Below, in pieces: positions 16,819 to 26,604 of a DNA stretch of 64,000 bases. The number at the start of each line of letters is the position of its first letter. The first letter of the stretch is position 1. Under the pieces are notes generated by a model, which worked only from the letters and a program-made list of their open reading frames with translations, was not told the origin of the DNA and did no database searches. The stretch comes from Flavobacteriaceae bacterium (GTDB lineage: Bacteria; Bacteroidota; Bacteroidia; Flavobacteriales; Flavobacteriaceae), in NCBI GenBank assembly GCA_947488595.1, contig CANKZI010000002.1, positions 88,667-152,666 of the forward strand. Direction: 5' to 3'. Made by a program: the position numbers and the translations under genes.

Positions 16819-19026
16819 ATGCATCCCATTTTAAATTTTATGAAAAGAAACTATAAAATAATACTCGTTGTTGCTGCCTTATCTGTAGCATTGTGGAGTT
16901 TTATCCCAAAGGAAAAAAACGATCCCGAAAAAGACAAAATGCTTTTAGAATTATTGACATTTGTAATTCAAAAAGGACATTACGAGCCAAAAGCCATTGA
17001 TGATAATTTTTCAAAAGGTGTATACAAAGATTATTTGACCGCCATTGATCCTGCAAAACGATTTTTGCTGCAATCGGATGTTGACGAATTTGCTCAATAT
17101 GAATTGTTACTTGATGACCAAATTAAAAACAGAGATCTTACTTTTTTTGATTTGACTTATGAACGCTTGATGCAGCGTATTGACGAAAGCAAAAAATACT
17201 ACAAAGAAATTTTGGACCAACCGTTTGACTACAATGTCAATGAAACATTCAATACAGATTATGAAAAAATGCCGTTTTCAAAAAATGCTAACGAATTAAA
17301 AGACAAATGGCGCAAACAACTGAAACTTTCGGCATTATCTTCATTAGTTGATAAAGAAGAAATAGAGAAAGACAAACTTGACCCAGCCAACCCGACTTCG
17401 GATAAAAAAGCCAACGCAGAAAAGCCAAAAGATACCGCGTCAAAGTCTTTTGAAACTTTAGAAAAAGAAACCAGAGCCAGTGCATTAAAATCATTGGATG
17501 AATATTTTGTTTTTATAAAAGATTTGAACCGGGAAGACTGGTTTTCGGTTTTTGTAAATACCATCGCAGAGCGTTTTGATCCGCATACCTCTTATTTGGC
17601 ACCAGATGTAAAAGAAAAATTCGACGTCGAAATGTCAGGTACTTTAGAGGGAATTGGCGCGAGACTTCAAAAGAAAAACGATTTTACCGAAATAACCGAA
17701 TTGATTTCTGGCGGTCCAGCCTGGAGAAAAAAAGAATTGGAACCAGGCGATATTGTCATGAAAGTCGGTCAAGGCGACAAAGAACCTGTTGATGTAGTTG
17801 GGATGCGTATTGATGATGTAGTTAAAAAAATAAAAGGACCAAAAGGTACAGAAGTGCGACTTACAGTAAAAAAAGTAGATGGTTCAATCAAAATAATTTC
17901 GATTATTAGAGATGTAGTAGAAATTGAAGAAACCTACGCCAAATCAAGTCTTGTTAGAAAAGATGGTAAATTGTATGGAGTGATTTATTTGCCAAAATTC
18001 TATATTAATTTTGATAACAAAGACAGTAGAGATGCTGCAAAAGATATTACTTTAGAGATTGAGCGACTCAAAAAACAAGGCGTTGAAGGCATCGTGATGG
18101 ATTTACGTGACAATGGCGGTGGCTCTTTGAGAACTGTTGTTGATATTGCCGGTTTGTTTATCGATCAAGGGCCAGTAGTACAAGTAAAATCGGCTGGTAA
18201 AGAAAAAGAAGTGCTTTCGGATACCGATAGCAAAATTCAGTGGGATGGACCTTTGGTCATTATGATAAATAATTTTTCCGCTTCAGCATCAGAGATTTTG
18301 GCTGCAGCCATTCAAGATTATAAACGCGGAATTATTATTGGCAGCAAACAATCGTACGGAAAAGGAACTGTTCAAAATGTTATCGATTTGAATCAATTGG
18401 TAAGAAACAGTTCGGTTGGCGACTTGGGCGCTTTGAAGACGACTACACAAAAATTCTACAGAATCAACGGTGGTTCGACCCAATTAAAAGGAGTGAGTAG
18501 CGATGTTGTAATGCCAGACCGTTATTCTTACATCGAAATTGGAGAACGCGATACTGACAACGCCATGGCTTGGGATAAAATTGATCCGGCGAGTTATACG
18601 ATTTCAAATAAAAATCAAAATTTTGATTCAGCAATTGCAAAAAGTAAAAAGCGAATGCAAGAAAGCGCACAGTTCAAACTTATAGACGAAAATGCCAAAT
18701 GGTTAAGTAAACGCAAGGAAGAGAATGATTATAGTTTGAATTTGGAAAGCTTCAAAAAAGAACAAGAAAATTTGGAACTTGCTGCAAAAAAATACAAAGC
18801 AATCAATGATTATAAAGACGATTTAGTTTTTAGTTCCTTACCTTATGAAGAAGCATTGATGCAAAAAGATACCATACTAAAAGAAAAAAGAAGCAGATGG
18901 CACGAGAGCTTGTCAAAAGATGCTTATGTTGAGGAAGCTTTAAATGTATTGAGTGATTTGCAGCCAAAAGGCAACACAAAACCAGTCGTGAATTTAAAGA
19001 AAAAAGAAAAAATGGTTAAATCATAA
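16819..19026 (+). CDS. C-terminal processing peptidase (Tsp/Prc, S41A)
   Basis: The 735-residue envelope protease has an N-terminal membrane anchor or signal (hydrophobic residues about 13-30), a TSP-type N-terminal domain (about 35-235), a PDZ domain (about 270-360, GTLEGIGARLQ onward) and an S41 peptidase core. The Ser is in the SASASE motif (residues 487-491) and the Lys in SYGKGTVQ (K515), the Ser-Lys dyad of E. coli Tsp. A Lys-rich tail (about 640-735) follows. Such enzymes trim or degrade periplasmic proteins by their C-termini. ATG 16819 is used; ATG 16840 (MKRNYKII) is an equally good start. It is divergent from surE, with 297 nt between. Confidence 0.92.
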   Translation: MHPILNFMKRNYKIILVVAALSVALWSFIPKEKNDPEKDKMLLELLTFVIQKGHYEPKAIDDNFSKGVYKDYLTAIDPAKRFLLQSDVDEFAQYELLLDDQIKNRDLTFFDLTYERLMQRIDESKKYYKEILDQPFDYNVNETFNTDYEKMPFSKNANELKDKWRKQLKLSALSSLVDKEEIEKDKLDPANPTSDKKANAEKPKDTASKSFETLEKETRASALKSLDEYFVFIKDLNREDWFSVFVNTIAERFDPHTSYLAPDVKEKFDVEMSGTLEGIGARLQKKNDFTEITELISGGPAWRKKELEPGDIVMKVGQGDKEPVDVVGMRIDDVVKKIKGPKGTEVRLTVKKVDGSIKIISIIRDVVEIEETYAKSSLVRKDGKLYGVIYLPKFYINFDNKDSRDAAKDITLEIERLKKQGVEGIVMDLRDNGGGSLRTVVDIAGLFIDQGPVVQVKSAGKEKEVLSDTDSKIQWDGPLVIMINNFSASASEILAAAIQDYKRGIIIGSKQSYGKGTVQNVIDLNQLVRNSSVGDLGALKTTTQKFYRINGGSTQLKGVSSDVVMPDRYSYIEIGERDTDNAMAWDKIDPASYTISNKNQNFDSAIAKSKKRMQESAQFKLIDENAKWLSKRKEENDYSLNLESFKKEQENLELAAKKYKAINDYKDDLVFSSLPYEEALMQKDTILKEKRSRWHESLSKDAYVEEALNVLSDLQPKGNTKPVVNLKKKEKMVKS

Positions 19027-19254
19027 ATGGGTTCATTTTACGAAACGTATTTAGGAATTTGCAGTACTATGGAGTATTGTACGAATCATCGCAGAAGGTG
19101 AATACAAAATTTGCTAATACTGCAATCTGATCACAGTGAACCCTATTAATAAAAGCAAAACTAATTACCGAAGAAGTATATGAGAGTAATTGGTAAGCGA
19201 TTAATATATCGGTAACATTTACTTTAATATAATTCGTGATTTAATACAGAAACA

Positions 19255-20508
19255 TTACCATTCATTTACCTTGTTGGCATCCATTTTTATAAAGATAAAA
19301 ATCAATATTGTAAAGCCCCAAAGTCCAGAACCACCATAGGAAAACATCGGTAAAGGAACACCAATAGTAGGAAAAAGCCCTAAAACCATTGCTATATTTA
19401 CAAAAAAGTGAATAAACAGTACCGATGCGACGCAATAGCCATAAACGCGACTGAATTTAGTTTTTTGCCTTTCGGCGAGATAAATAATCCGCATAATTAA
19501 TCCTACAAATAATAAAACGACAACAAGCGAACCAACAAAACCCCATTCTTCGCCAACGGTGGTAAAGATATAATCGCTATGTTGCTCTGGTACAAATCCG
19601 CCTTTAGTTTGTGTGCCTTCTAAAAAGCCTTTGCCAAACCAGCCGCCAGAACCAATCGCTATTTTTGATTGGTTGATATTGTATCCAATACCTTTTAAAT
19701 CGACTTCTTTTCCGAGCAAAATATTAAAGCGATCGCGATGATGTTGCTGAAAAACATGGTCAAAAACATAGCTTGTTGAAATGGTAAAGACTGAAATCAT
19801 TACCAAAATTATACTGCTGAAAACAATATTGCGATTCACAAATCGGGTTCGGAAATAGATTAGCACAATTACTGCTGCTGCTATCGAAATGATAAACAAA
19901 GGTTTTAAAAGCAAGCTCATTACAAACAAAATAATGGCGATAAAACCTGTCCACAAATACCAAGACGGCAACCCCTCACGGTATAAGACAAAGAAAAACA
20001 CTATAAAAATTAAAGCGCTTCCGGGGTCATTGGCCGCAATGAGTAGCATGGGTAATAAGATAATCCCTATTGCTTGGATTTGTCTGTTCAAATCTTTTAG
20101 ATTGACTTGAACATCACTCAAAAATTTCGCTAATGCCAAAGCAGTTCCCACCTTTGCAAATTCTGCTGGTTGCAAACTAAACCCGCCAAGCGAATACCAA
20201 TTGGTTTGACCGTTCACATTTTTTCCAAAAATAAATAAACCCGCAACAAGCAAAAGTGTAAATCCAAAAATAAGACTCGAGAATTTTTCATAAAATTTTC
20301 CATCTACCGATAAAACTACTATTATAAGCGGAATACCCAGCAAAATATTAATTAGCTGTTTGCCATAAAATTGCGAAGTATCAAAAATGAAGGTTTCTAC
20401 TTCGGGCAACGAAGACGAATAAATATTAAACCATCCTAAAACAACCAAGAGGGTATAGATAAGCACGGTTATCCAATCTAGATTGTCTCTAACGCTTTGG
20501 TTTTTCAT
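19255..20508 (-). CDS. rodA: Rod-shape peptidoglycan glycosyltransferase RodA
   Basis: The 417-residue SEDS-family membrane protein has about ten helices. Family segments include NGQTNWYSLGGFSLQPAEFAK (residues about 98-118), a NDPGSALIF loop near 160 and GVPLPMFSYGGSG near the C-terminus (about 385). It polymerises glycan strands with PBP2 in the elongasome. It is the last gene of the purH-mreBCD-mrdA-rodA operon, starting 18 nt after mrdA. No good terminator was found in the 228-nt convergent gap to the Tsp gene. Confidence 0.95.
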   Translation of the reverse strand: MKNQSVRDNLDWITVLIYTLLVVLGWFNIYSSSLPEVETFIFDTSQFYGKQLINILLGIPLIIVVLSVDGKFYEKFSSLIFGFTLLLVAGLFIFGKNVNGQTNWYSLGGFSLQPAEFAKVGTALALAKFLSDVQVNLKDLNRQIQAIGIILLPMLLIAANDPGSALIFIVFFFVLYREGLPSWYLWTGFIAIILFVMSLLLKPLFIISIAAAVIVLIYFRTRFVNRNIVFSSIILVMISVFTISTSYVFDHVFQQHHRDRFNILLGKEVDLKGIGYNINQSKIAIGSGGWFGKGFLEGTQTKGGFVPEQHSDYIFTTVGEEWGFVGSLVVVLLFVGLIMRIIYLAERQKTKFSRVYGYCVASVLFIHFFVNIAMVLGLFPTIGVPLPMFSYGGSGLWGFTILIFIFIKMDANKVNEW

Positions 20509-20526
20509 TGCATTTTGTGCTTATTA

Positions 20527-22422
20527 TTAATTTTCAAATTGTGTCGAATCGACTTCTTTTTTCCTGGCATTCGTAAGAGAATCCATATTTTTCTTTGTAA
20601 ATTTTTGGTACTCGTTTTTAAGACTTTTTTCTAAAATGCGTTTTTCTAAATCAGTACGTGTGATTTTTCCTTTTAGGTATTTTTCAATCATTAAACTCGC
20701 AATCGGTCCAGCAATAGTGGCGCCATATCCTCCATTTTCGACTAATATGGCAATCGCAATTTTTGGATTGTCTTTTGGTGCAAAAGCCACAAAAATCGAA
20801 TGGTCTTCGAGTTGTATTTTTTTTCCGCCCACACGTGCAAAATTTTCCGCCGTTCCTGTTTTTCCGCAGATATCAATGCCTTCAACTTTCAGGTGGCTTG
20901 CAGTTCCTAAATTATACACATCAAACAAACCAGAAATTACGGGTTTGAAATATTTTTTATCGATGGTAGTCATGTGTTTTTTTAGAAACTTTGAATCAAT
21001 CTTTTGGCCTTTTATTTTTTTGATTACATGAGGTGTATAATAATAACCTTCGTTTGCAACAGTGGCAATCATATTCGCTAATTGTATTGGAGTGGCTTCT
21101 ATTTCGCCTTGCCCAATGGCATTTGAAACAATCGCAGTACTTCTCCATCCACCATTTGGATACATCCGTTTGTATAATTTTGAATCGGGAATACGTCCTT
21201 TTTTACCAGTTGGTAAATCATAACCCATATAATTCCCAAGGCCAAAACTTCTAGCATGTTTTGCAAATACATCAACAGCAGCTGGAGGTTTTGCATATTT
21301 GTTGATGGTTTTCATATAAACAGTTCCGAAATAAGCATTGCATGACATATAAATCCCGTTGTGCAATTGATGCGGGCCAAAACCGTGGCATCTCATAAAA
21401 CGACCTCTTGCATAACTAAAACCATGATGGCACATGACTGTATAGTTTTCGTCAATAACTTGTTCCTGCAAGGCAATTAATCCAGTTACGATTTTAAATG
21501 GTGAGCCTGGTGCATATTGGGCTAATAGACCTCGGTCAAAAAGTGGCTTAGCGATAGAATCTCTCCAAAGATTCGTATAATTTCTAGAGCGTTGTCTTCC
21601 GACCAAAATGGCTGGGTCATAAGATGGCGCGGTGACCAAAGCCAAAATTTCGCCTGTTTTGGGCTCGATGGCTACAATACCGCCGCGTTTGTTAACCATT
21701 AATGATTCTCCATATTCTTGAAGAATGCCATCAATAGTAAGCGTTATGTCTTCGCCACGAACAGCTGTAGTATCAAATTTTCCTTGCTTATAAGAGCCAA
21801 TGTCTTTATTGAATTTATCTTTCTGACGGTATTTGACTCCTTTTATCCCACGCAAAATATTTTCATAACTTTGTTCGACGCCTTGCACTCCAATTAAATC
21901 GCCTGGGTTATAATACGAATTTTTTTCGATTATTTTTGGACTTGCTTGCGTAATAGATCCAAAAACATTAGCGCCAACATGCACTTGATAATCGCGTAAC
22001 GATCGTTTTACGATTTCAAAACCTTGAAATTTACGCTGTTTTTCTTGAAATGCGGCATATTCTTTTTTATTCAGTTGGGGTAAAAAAACGGAGGGCAGCC
22101 GCGGACTATACACTTTGGCTTTTTTTATGATTTTGATAAAATCGGCTTTAGTAATATTGAGCAATTCACAAAATTCGAGGGTATCCATATTTTTAACATC
22201 TTTTGGCGTCACCATAATGTCATAAGACGGTTGATTGGCGACGAGTAACTTTCCGTTACGGTCATAAATATAACCGCGTTCTGGATAATCATAAATGATT
22301 TTTATGGCATTGTTATTCGATTTTGTCAAAAGCGTATCATCAATGATTTGCAAATAGAAAAGCCTCATCAATATCAGTACAACCGATATAATGATCACAG
22401 TAGGAAGCAGTACTTTTCTCAT
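20527..22422 (-). CDS. mrdA: Penicillin-binding protein 2 (elongasome transpeptidase)
   Basis: The 631-residue class B PBP has an N-terminal membrane anchor, a dimerisation domain beginning YPERGYIYDRNG and a transpeptidase domain. The catalytic SxxK is SPFK near residue 307, the SxN is SCN near 361 and the KTG is in CGKTGTAEN near 520. It cross-links peptidoglycan during side-wall growth with RodA and the MreBCD scaffold. Its start overlaps the mreD stop by 4 nt (ATGA), indicating translational coupling. The C-terminal 60 residues are Lys-rich and variable. Confidence 0.95.
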   Translation of the reverse strand: MRKVLLPTVIIISVVLILMRLFYLQIIDDTLLTKSNNNAIKIIYDYPERGYIYDRNGKLLVANQPSYDIMVTPKDVKNMDTLEFCELLNITKADFIKIIKKAKVYSPRLPSVFLPQLNKKEYAAFQEKQRKFQGFEIVKRSLRDYQVHVGANVFGSITQASPKIIEKNSYYNPGDLIGVQGVEQSYENILRGIKGVKYRQKDKFNKDIGSYKQGKFDTTAVRGEDITLTIDGILQEYGESLMVNKRGGIVAIEPKTGEILALVTAPSYDPAILVGRQRSRNYTNLWRDSIAKPLFDRGLLAQYAPGSPFKIVTGLIALQEQVIDENYTVMCHHGFSYARGRFMRCHGFGPHQLHNGIYMSCNAYFGTVYMKTINKYAKPPAAVDVFAKHARSFGLGNYMGYDLPTGKKGRIPDSKLYKRMYPNGGWRSTAIVSNAIGQGEIEATPIQLANMIATVANEGYYYTPHVIKKIKGQKIDSKFLKKHMTTIDKKYFKPVISGLFDVYNLGTASHLKVEGIDICGKTGTAENFARVGGKKIQLEDHSIFVAFAPKDNPKIAIAILVENGGYGATIAGPIASLMIEKYLKGKITRTDLEKRILEKSLKNEYQKFTKKNMDSLTNARKKEVDSTQFEN

Positions 22423-22925
22423 CGTCTATTAGGCTTGAAAATATATATTATTATGATGCAAATGATAATGGTGAATAGGGTGCTACAAATCGTGCGCAGC
22501 AAAATGCTCCAAAAGAAGTTAAAACGAAATGCCTCTAATATAAACAGTATAAAATGGTGTGTGACAACCGAAATTAGTATAAACGAAAAACGCTCTGGTG
22601 TTAGTCTGTCATTGATTTTTATGGTTTGGTATTCATAACTTACTCCAAATGAAAATTTAAAAAAAGTAGGCCTCAAATAGGCTAAAGTTACCGATGCTGC
22701 CGCATGAACACCACCAGAATTACAAAACATATCCATTACAATGCCCAAAAAGAAAGCTGCGACCAAAAGACCAAATTTGTTGCCGTTTACGGGATATAAC
22801 AGTAGGAATAAGACATACGGATACGGATTTAAAAAACCAAAAAAATTGATGTTATTGAAGACAACTACTTGAACTGCCAACAACAAAATAAAACGTGCGA
22901 TATTGAATAATACGGCGCTATTCAT
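22419..22925 (-). CDS. mreD: Rod-shape protein MreD
   Basis: The 168-residue membrane protein has about five to six hydrophobic segments. Sequence conservation in MreD is low, so the call rests on size, topology and position. It overlaps mreC by 8 nt at its start and mrdA by 4 nt at its end. The N-terminal half carries a LNPYPYVLFLLLYP segment typical of Bacteroidota MreD. It is thought to link MreC to the membrane synthases. Confidence 0.88.
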   Translation of the reverse strand: MNSAVLFNIARFILLLAVQVVVFNNINFFGFLNPYPYVLFLLLYPVNGNKFGLLVAAFFLGIVMDMFCNSGGVHAAASVTLAYLRPTFFKFSFGVSYEYQTIKINDRLTPERFSFILISVVTHHFILFILEAFRFNFFWSILLRTICSTLFTIIICIIIIYIFKPNRR

Positions 22926-23745
22926 CTTTATTTGTTGCTGTTTCTAGGTTAATAATTTCCTCGTTATCTTTGGTTTTAATGATGTAAACATGACCTAAAC
23001 TGGTCATATCATTAAATAATTTCACATCCAAAGTATAATAATTGGTTTGATCATCGATGTATATTTTATAAATCGTTCCGATACCAATGTTTTCTGGGAA
23101 TATTTTTGAATCGGCACCCGTCACAATGGTATCGCCTTTTTTTATTAAAGCAAGTCTCGGCACATCAATTAGCTGTGCATAACCAGTGTTTTTGGCATTC
23201 CAAATCAAAGTTCCAAAGTGATTTGACTTTTTGAACTTGGCATTAATTTTTGATTTTAAATTCAAAACACTCTGAATGGTGGCATAATTTGCAGATGTTT
23301 TTTCGACAATGCCCACAATCCCCAAATCGTTAATCACACCCATGTCACTTTTTACGCCTTGCTTTAAACCAGAATTGATGGTAATGTAATTTTCGGGAAC
23401 ATTAAAGGAGTTGTGGATTACTTTTGAAACAATAATGTTTACTTTTTTAACGCCTTTGACAGTATCAATTTTGGGGAGTGACAAAGTATCAATGGCATTA
23501 AAAAGCAAACTTTTCAGACGCGCATTTTCAATAGCTAAGGCTTCATTTTTTGATTTTAAACTGAAGTATTCGCTAATCGCATTCAATCGTTCATAAACAC
23601 CGCCAGTTAAAAAATTAGCCGAACTTATTATTTTGCTTTTGTGATAAGAATGTGCCTGAATGGTAAGCGATAACGAAATACCCAAAAGCAGCAAAAACAG
23701 CAACTTATGGCTGTTTTTAAATATAAAATTAAATATTTGCTGCAT
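22918..23745 (-). CDS. mreC: Rod-shape protein MreC
   Basis: The 275-residue bitopic protein has one N-terminal helix (about residues 12-30), a coiled-coil stretch (about 55-85, KSKNEALAIENARLKSLLF) and the periplasmic beta-barrel domain with NSGLKQGVKSDMGVI and GIVGIVEKTS segments. MreC organises the elongasome in the periplasm. It lies 88 nt after mreB, with a palindromic hairpin 15 nt before its ATG. The 8-nt overlap with mreD supports a single message. Confidence 0.93.
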   Translation of the reverse strand: MQQIFNFIFKNSHKLLFLLLLGISLSLTIQAHSYHKSKIISSANFLTGGVYERLNAISEYFSLKSKNEALAIENARLKSLLFNAIDTLSLPKIDTVKGVKKVNIIVSKVIHNSFNVPENYITINSGLKQGVKSDMGVINDLGIVGIVEKTSANYATIQSVLNLKSKINAKFKKSNHFGTLIWNAKNTGYAQLIDVPRLALIKKGDTIVTGADSKIFPENIGIGTIYKIYIDDQTNYYTLDVKLFNDMTSLGHVYIIKTKDNEEIINLETATNKDE

Positions 23746-23760
23746 TTGTCTCTGTTATTC

Positions 23761-23778
23761 TCCCGATAGCTATCAGGA
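23761..23778 (-). repeat. Palindromic hairpin in the mreB-mreC gap
   Basis: The minus strand reads TCCTGAT-AGCT-ATCGGGA, a 7-bp stem with one G-U pair and a 4-nt loop; GATAGCTATC is fully palindromic. There is no U-tract. From memory this GATAGCTATCGGG palindrome recurs between flavobacterial genes. It ends 15 nt before the mreC start and could tune mreC relative to mreB. Confidence 0.5.
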
Positions 23779-23833
23779 CGGTTTCATGTTATCACGTTCG
23801 ACGTAATTTACAATTATATTGTAAAGAACAATA

Positions 23834-24862
23834 TTATTTTATTAGGATACTTCTGAATTTTGTTATGTTTTTTAACGCCATTCCAGTGCCTCTAACTACT
23901 GCTCTCAGAGGGTCTTCGGCAATATAAACTGGTAAATCAGTTTTTTGAGAAATTCTTTTATCTAACCCTCTTAACATCGAACCACCGCCGGCAAGATAAA
24001 TACCTGTGTTGTAAATGTCTGCAGCCAATTCTGGAGGTGTTTGTGATAAAGTTTCCATCACTGCATCTTCGATACGTTGAATCGATTTGTCTAAGGCTTT
24101 TGCAATTTCACGGTAGGAAACTTCTACTTGTTTGGGTTTTCCGGTCAATAAATCGCGTCCTTGTACTGACATATCGTCAATTGGTGTTTCCAAATCTTCG
24201 ATAGCGGCACCAATTTCAATTTTGATTTTCTCGGCAGTACTTTCTCCAACAAATAAATTGTGTTGGGTTCTCATATAATAAATGATGTCGTTGGTAAAAA
24301 CATCACCTGCAATTTTAACAGATTTGTCGCAAACAATTCCGCCCAAAGCGATAACCGCAATTTCGGTTGTTCCACCACCAATATCTACGATCATGTTGCC
24401 TTTGGGTTGCATGATGTCGATACCAATACCGATTGCCGCAGCCATTGGTTCGTGAATCAAATAGACTTCTTTTCCGTTGACGCGTTCACAAGATTCTTTT
24501 ACGGCACGCATTTCAACTTCGGTAATTCCAGATGGAATGCAAACAACCATTCGCAAAGCGGGAGTGAACATTCTTTTCTTTAAAGCTGGAATACTTTTGA
24601 TGAACATGCTGATCATTTTTTCAGAAGCATCAAAATCGGCTATAACTCCATCTTTTAAAGGTCTTATGGTCTTTATGTTTTCATGTGTTTTACCTTGCAT
24701 CAGGTTGGCTTCTTTACCAACAGCAATGATTTTTCCCGAAATTCTGTCACGGGCAACAATAGACGGACTGTCAATTACAACCTTGTCATTGTGTATGATA
24801 AGTGTGTTTGCGGTACCAAGGTCTATCGCGATATCCTCGGTCATGAAATCAAAAAATCCCAT
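23834..24862 (-). CDS. mreB: Actin-like cell-shape protein MreB
   Basis: The 342-residue protein has the actin-fold phosphate motifs: phosphate-1 AIDLGTANTLI near residues 12-22, the VCIPSGITEVEMRAVKE segment near 108, the phosphate-2 VDIGGGTTEIAVI near 158 and the adenosine motif YLAGGGSMLRGL near 288. It forms membrane-associated filaments that guide lateral wall synthesis. It is separated from purH by 54 nt on the same strand without a terminator. Length and identity are canonical. Confidence 0.97.
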   Translation of the reverse strand: MGFFDFMTEDIAIDLGTANTLIIHNDKVVIDSPSIVARDRISGKIIAVGKEANLMQGKTHENIKTIRPLKDGVIADFDASEKMISMFIKSIPALKKRMFTPALRMVVCIPSGITEVEMRAVKESCERVNGKEVYLIHEPMAAAIGIGIDIMQPKGNMIVDIGGGTTEIAVIALGGIVCDKSVKIAGDVFTNDIIYYMRTQHNLFVGESTAEKIKIEIGAAIEDLETPIDDMSVQGRDLLTGKPKQVEVSYREIAKALDKSIQRIEDAVMETLSQTPPELAADIYNTGIYLAGGGSMLRGLDKRISQKTDLPVYIAEDPLRAVVRGTGMALKNITKFRSILIK

Positions 24863-24916
24863 AAGCTTTTTAGGGGTTAAATAGTTATAAATTTTTAACG
24901 TACAAAGTTAAACAAA

Positions 24917-26443
24917 TTAATGTTTGAAATGACGTGTGCCTGTAAATACCATTGCAACTTTATTTTCATTACAATAATCAATACTTAGCACATCTTTTAT
25001 CGATCCGCCAGGCTGAATTACCGCTGTTATTCCTGCTTCATGCGCAATTGCCACGCAGTCTGGAAACGGAAAAAAAGCATCACTTGCCATCACAGCACCT
25101 TGCAAATCAAAACCAAAAGTATGCGCTTTTTCAATCGCTTGTTTTAGCGCATCGACACGTGAGGTTTGACCCGTTCCAGAAGCAATTAAAGTATTGTTTT
25201 TGGCAAATACGATCGTGTTGGATTTTGTATTCTTACAAATTTTAGAAGCAAATAACAAATCATCTATTTCTTGATCGGTAGGAGTTGTTGTGGTAACCTC
25301 CTTTAAGTCTTGTTTATTGTCGGTACGATGGTTGCGGTCTTGAATCAATAGTCCGTTCAAAGCAGTACGCACTTGTTTTTGTGGCAAAGCGACTTCATTT
25401 TGAACGAGTACAATTCGGTTTTTCTTTTCAGATAAAATAGCAATCGCTGCTGTGTCAAAAGACGGCGCAATTATAACTTCACAAAAAAGCGAATTGATTT
25501 CAGTTGCTGTTGCCGTATCAATAGGAGTATTTGCAATCAAAACGCCGCCAAAAGCCGAAGTTGGATCGCATGCCAAAGCAGCCAAATAAGCATCCTTTAT
25601 CGTATCGCGTGTTGCCAATCCGCACGCATTATTGTGTTTAAGGATGGCAAAAGTAGGGGCGTTGTCTTTGAATTCAGCAATCAAATTTACTGCGGCATCT
25701 ACATCAAGCAAGTTGTTATATGACAATTCTTTACCATGTAATTTTTGGAACATCGCATCAAAATCACCAAAGAAATACCCTTCTTGGTGCGGATTTTCGC
25801 CATATCTTAAAATTTGTCCATGGTCGATACTTGCTTTGTAAATCGTTACATCGGTATTGAAATAATTAAAAATCGCCGCGTCATAATGTGAAGAAACATG
25901 AAAAGCTTTGGCCGCAAAAAGTTTTCGGTCTTCCAAAGTTGTTGTGCCATTTTGGTTGGTAATCAAATCCAACAAAAGGCCATATTGTGCAACAGATGCC
26001 ACAATAACCGTATCTTTAAAGTTTTTTGCTGCCGCACGAATTAATGAAATGCCACCAATGTCAATTTTTTCGATCACATCGGTTTCGTTTGCTCCAGAAG
26101 CAACGGTTTTTTCAAAAGGATACAAATCAACAATCACAAGGTCAATTTGTGGAATATTGTATTCTTGCATTTGTTGTACATCGCTAGGATTGTCTTGGCG
26201 GTTCAAAATGCCACCAAAAATTTTAGGATGCAGTGTTTTTACACGACCGCCCAAAATCGAAGGATAAGCAGTAATATCTTCAACTGGAATAACCGGTATA
26301 CCCAAATTTTTTATAAATTCTTCAGTTCCTCCGGTCGAATAAAGAGCGACTTTTTGTTGGTGTAGTTGTCGAACTATGGGCTCCAAACCGTCTTTTGAAA
26401 AGACCGAAATTAGTGCCGATGTAATGGCTTTTGTATTGCTCAT
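24917..26443 (-). CDS. purH: Bifunctional AICAR transformylase / IMP cyclohydrolase
   Basis: The 508-residue cytosolic enzyme catalyses the last two steps of IMP synthesis. The N-terminal MGS-like cyclohydrolase domain (about 1-190) shows ALYSTGGTEEFI and GGRVKTLHPKIFGGIL. The transformylase domain contains RYGENPHQEG near 215 and the catalytic KHNNACG motif near 265. ATG 26443 (MSNTKAIT) is preferred over a codon 24 nt upstream that would place the start almost on the promoter. It is the first gene of the elongasome operon; the purH-mreB order is conserved in Bacteroidota. Confidence 0.96.
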   Translation of the reverse strand: MSNTKAITSALISVFSKDGLEPIVRQLHQQKVALYSTGGTEEFIKNLGIPVIPVEDITAYPSILGGRVKTLHPKIFGGILNRQDNPSDVQQMQEYNIPQIDLVIVDLYPFEKTVASGANETDVIEKIDIGGISLIRAAAKNFKDTVIVASVAQYGLLLDLITNQNGTTTLEDRKLFAAKAFHVSSHYDAAIFNYFNTDVTIYKASIDHGQILRYGENPHQEGYFFGDFDAMFQKLHGKELSYNNLLDVDAAVNLIAEFKDNAPTFAILKHNNACGLATRDTIKDAYLAALACDPTSAFGGVLIANTPIDTATATEINSLFCEVIIAPSFDTAAIAILSEKKNRIVLVQNEVALPQKQVRTALNGLLIQDRNHRTDNKQDLKEVTTTTPTDQEIDDLLFASKICKNTKSNTIVFAKNNTLIASGTGQTSRVDALKQAIEKAHTFGFDLQGAVMASDAFFPFPDCVAIAHEAGITAVIQPGGSIKDVLSIDYCNENKVAMVFTGTRHFKH

Positions 26444-26464
26444 GATGTTGTTGTGTTTATAGTG

Positions 26465-26495
26465 CAAAAGTAGTTTTTTTGAAGTAGAAATTCAA
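26465..26495 (-). promoter_or_regulatory. Consensus promoter for the purH-mreBCD-mrdA-rodA operon
   Basis: The minus strand has TTG (26495-26493), a 20-nt spacer and TACTTTTG (26472-26465), an exact TTG-N17-23-TAnnTTTG match. Initiation would fall near 26459, about 16 nt before the purH ATG at 26443. This also supports that start choice. Confidence 0.65.
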
Positions 26496-26604
26496 TGCCA
26501 TGATGTAACAAATTTCATAAAAAATACACCAATGCTTAACGTGTGTTTTTTTAGGTTATTATTTAAAATTTACCCAATTTTACACCAATACAATTCAACT
26601 GTTT

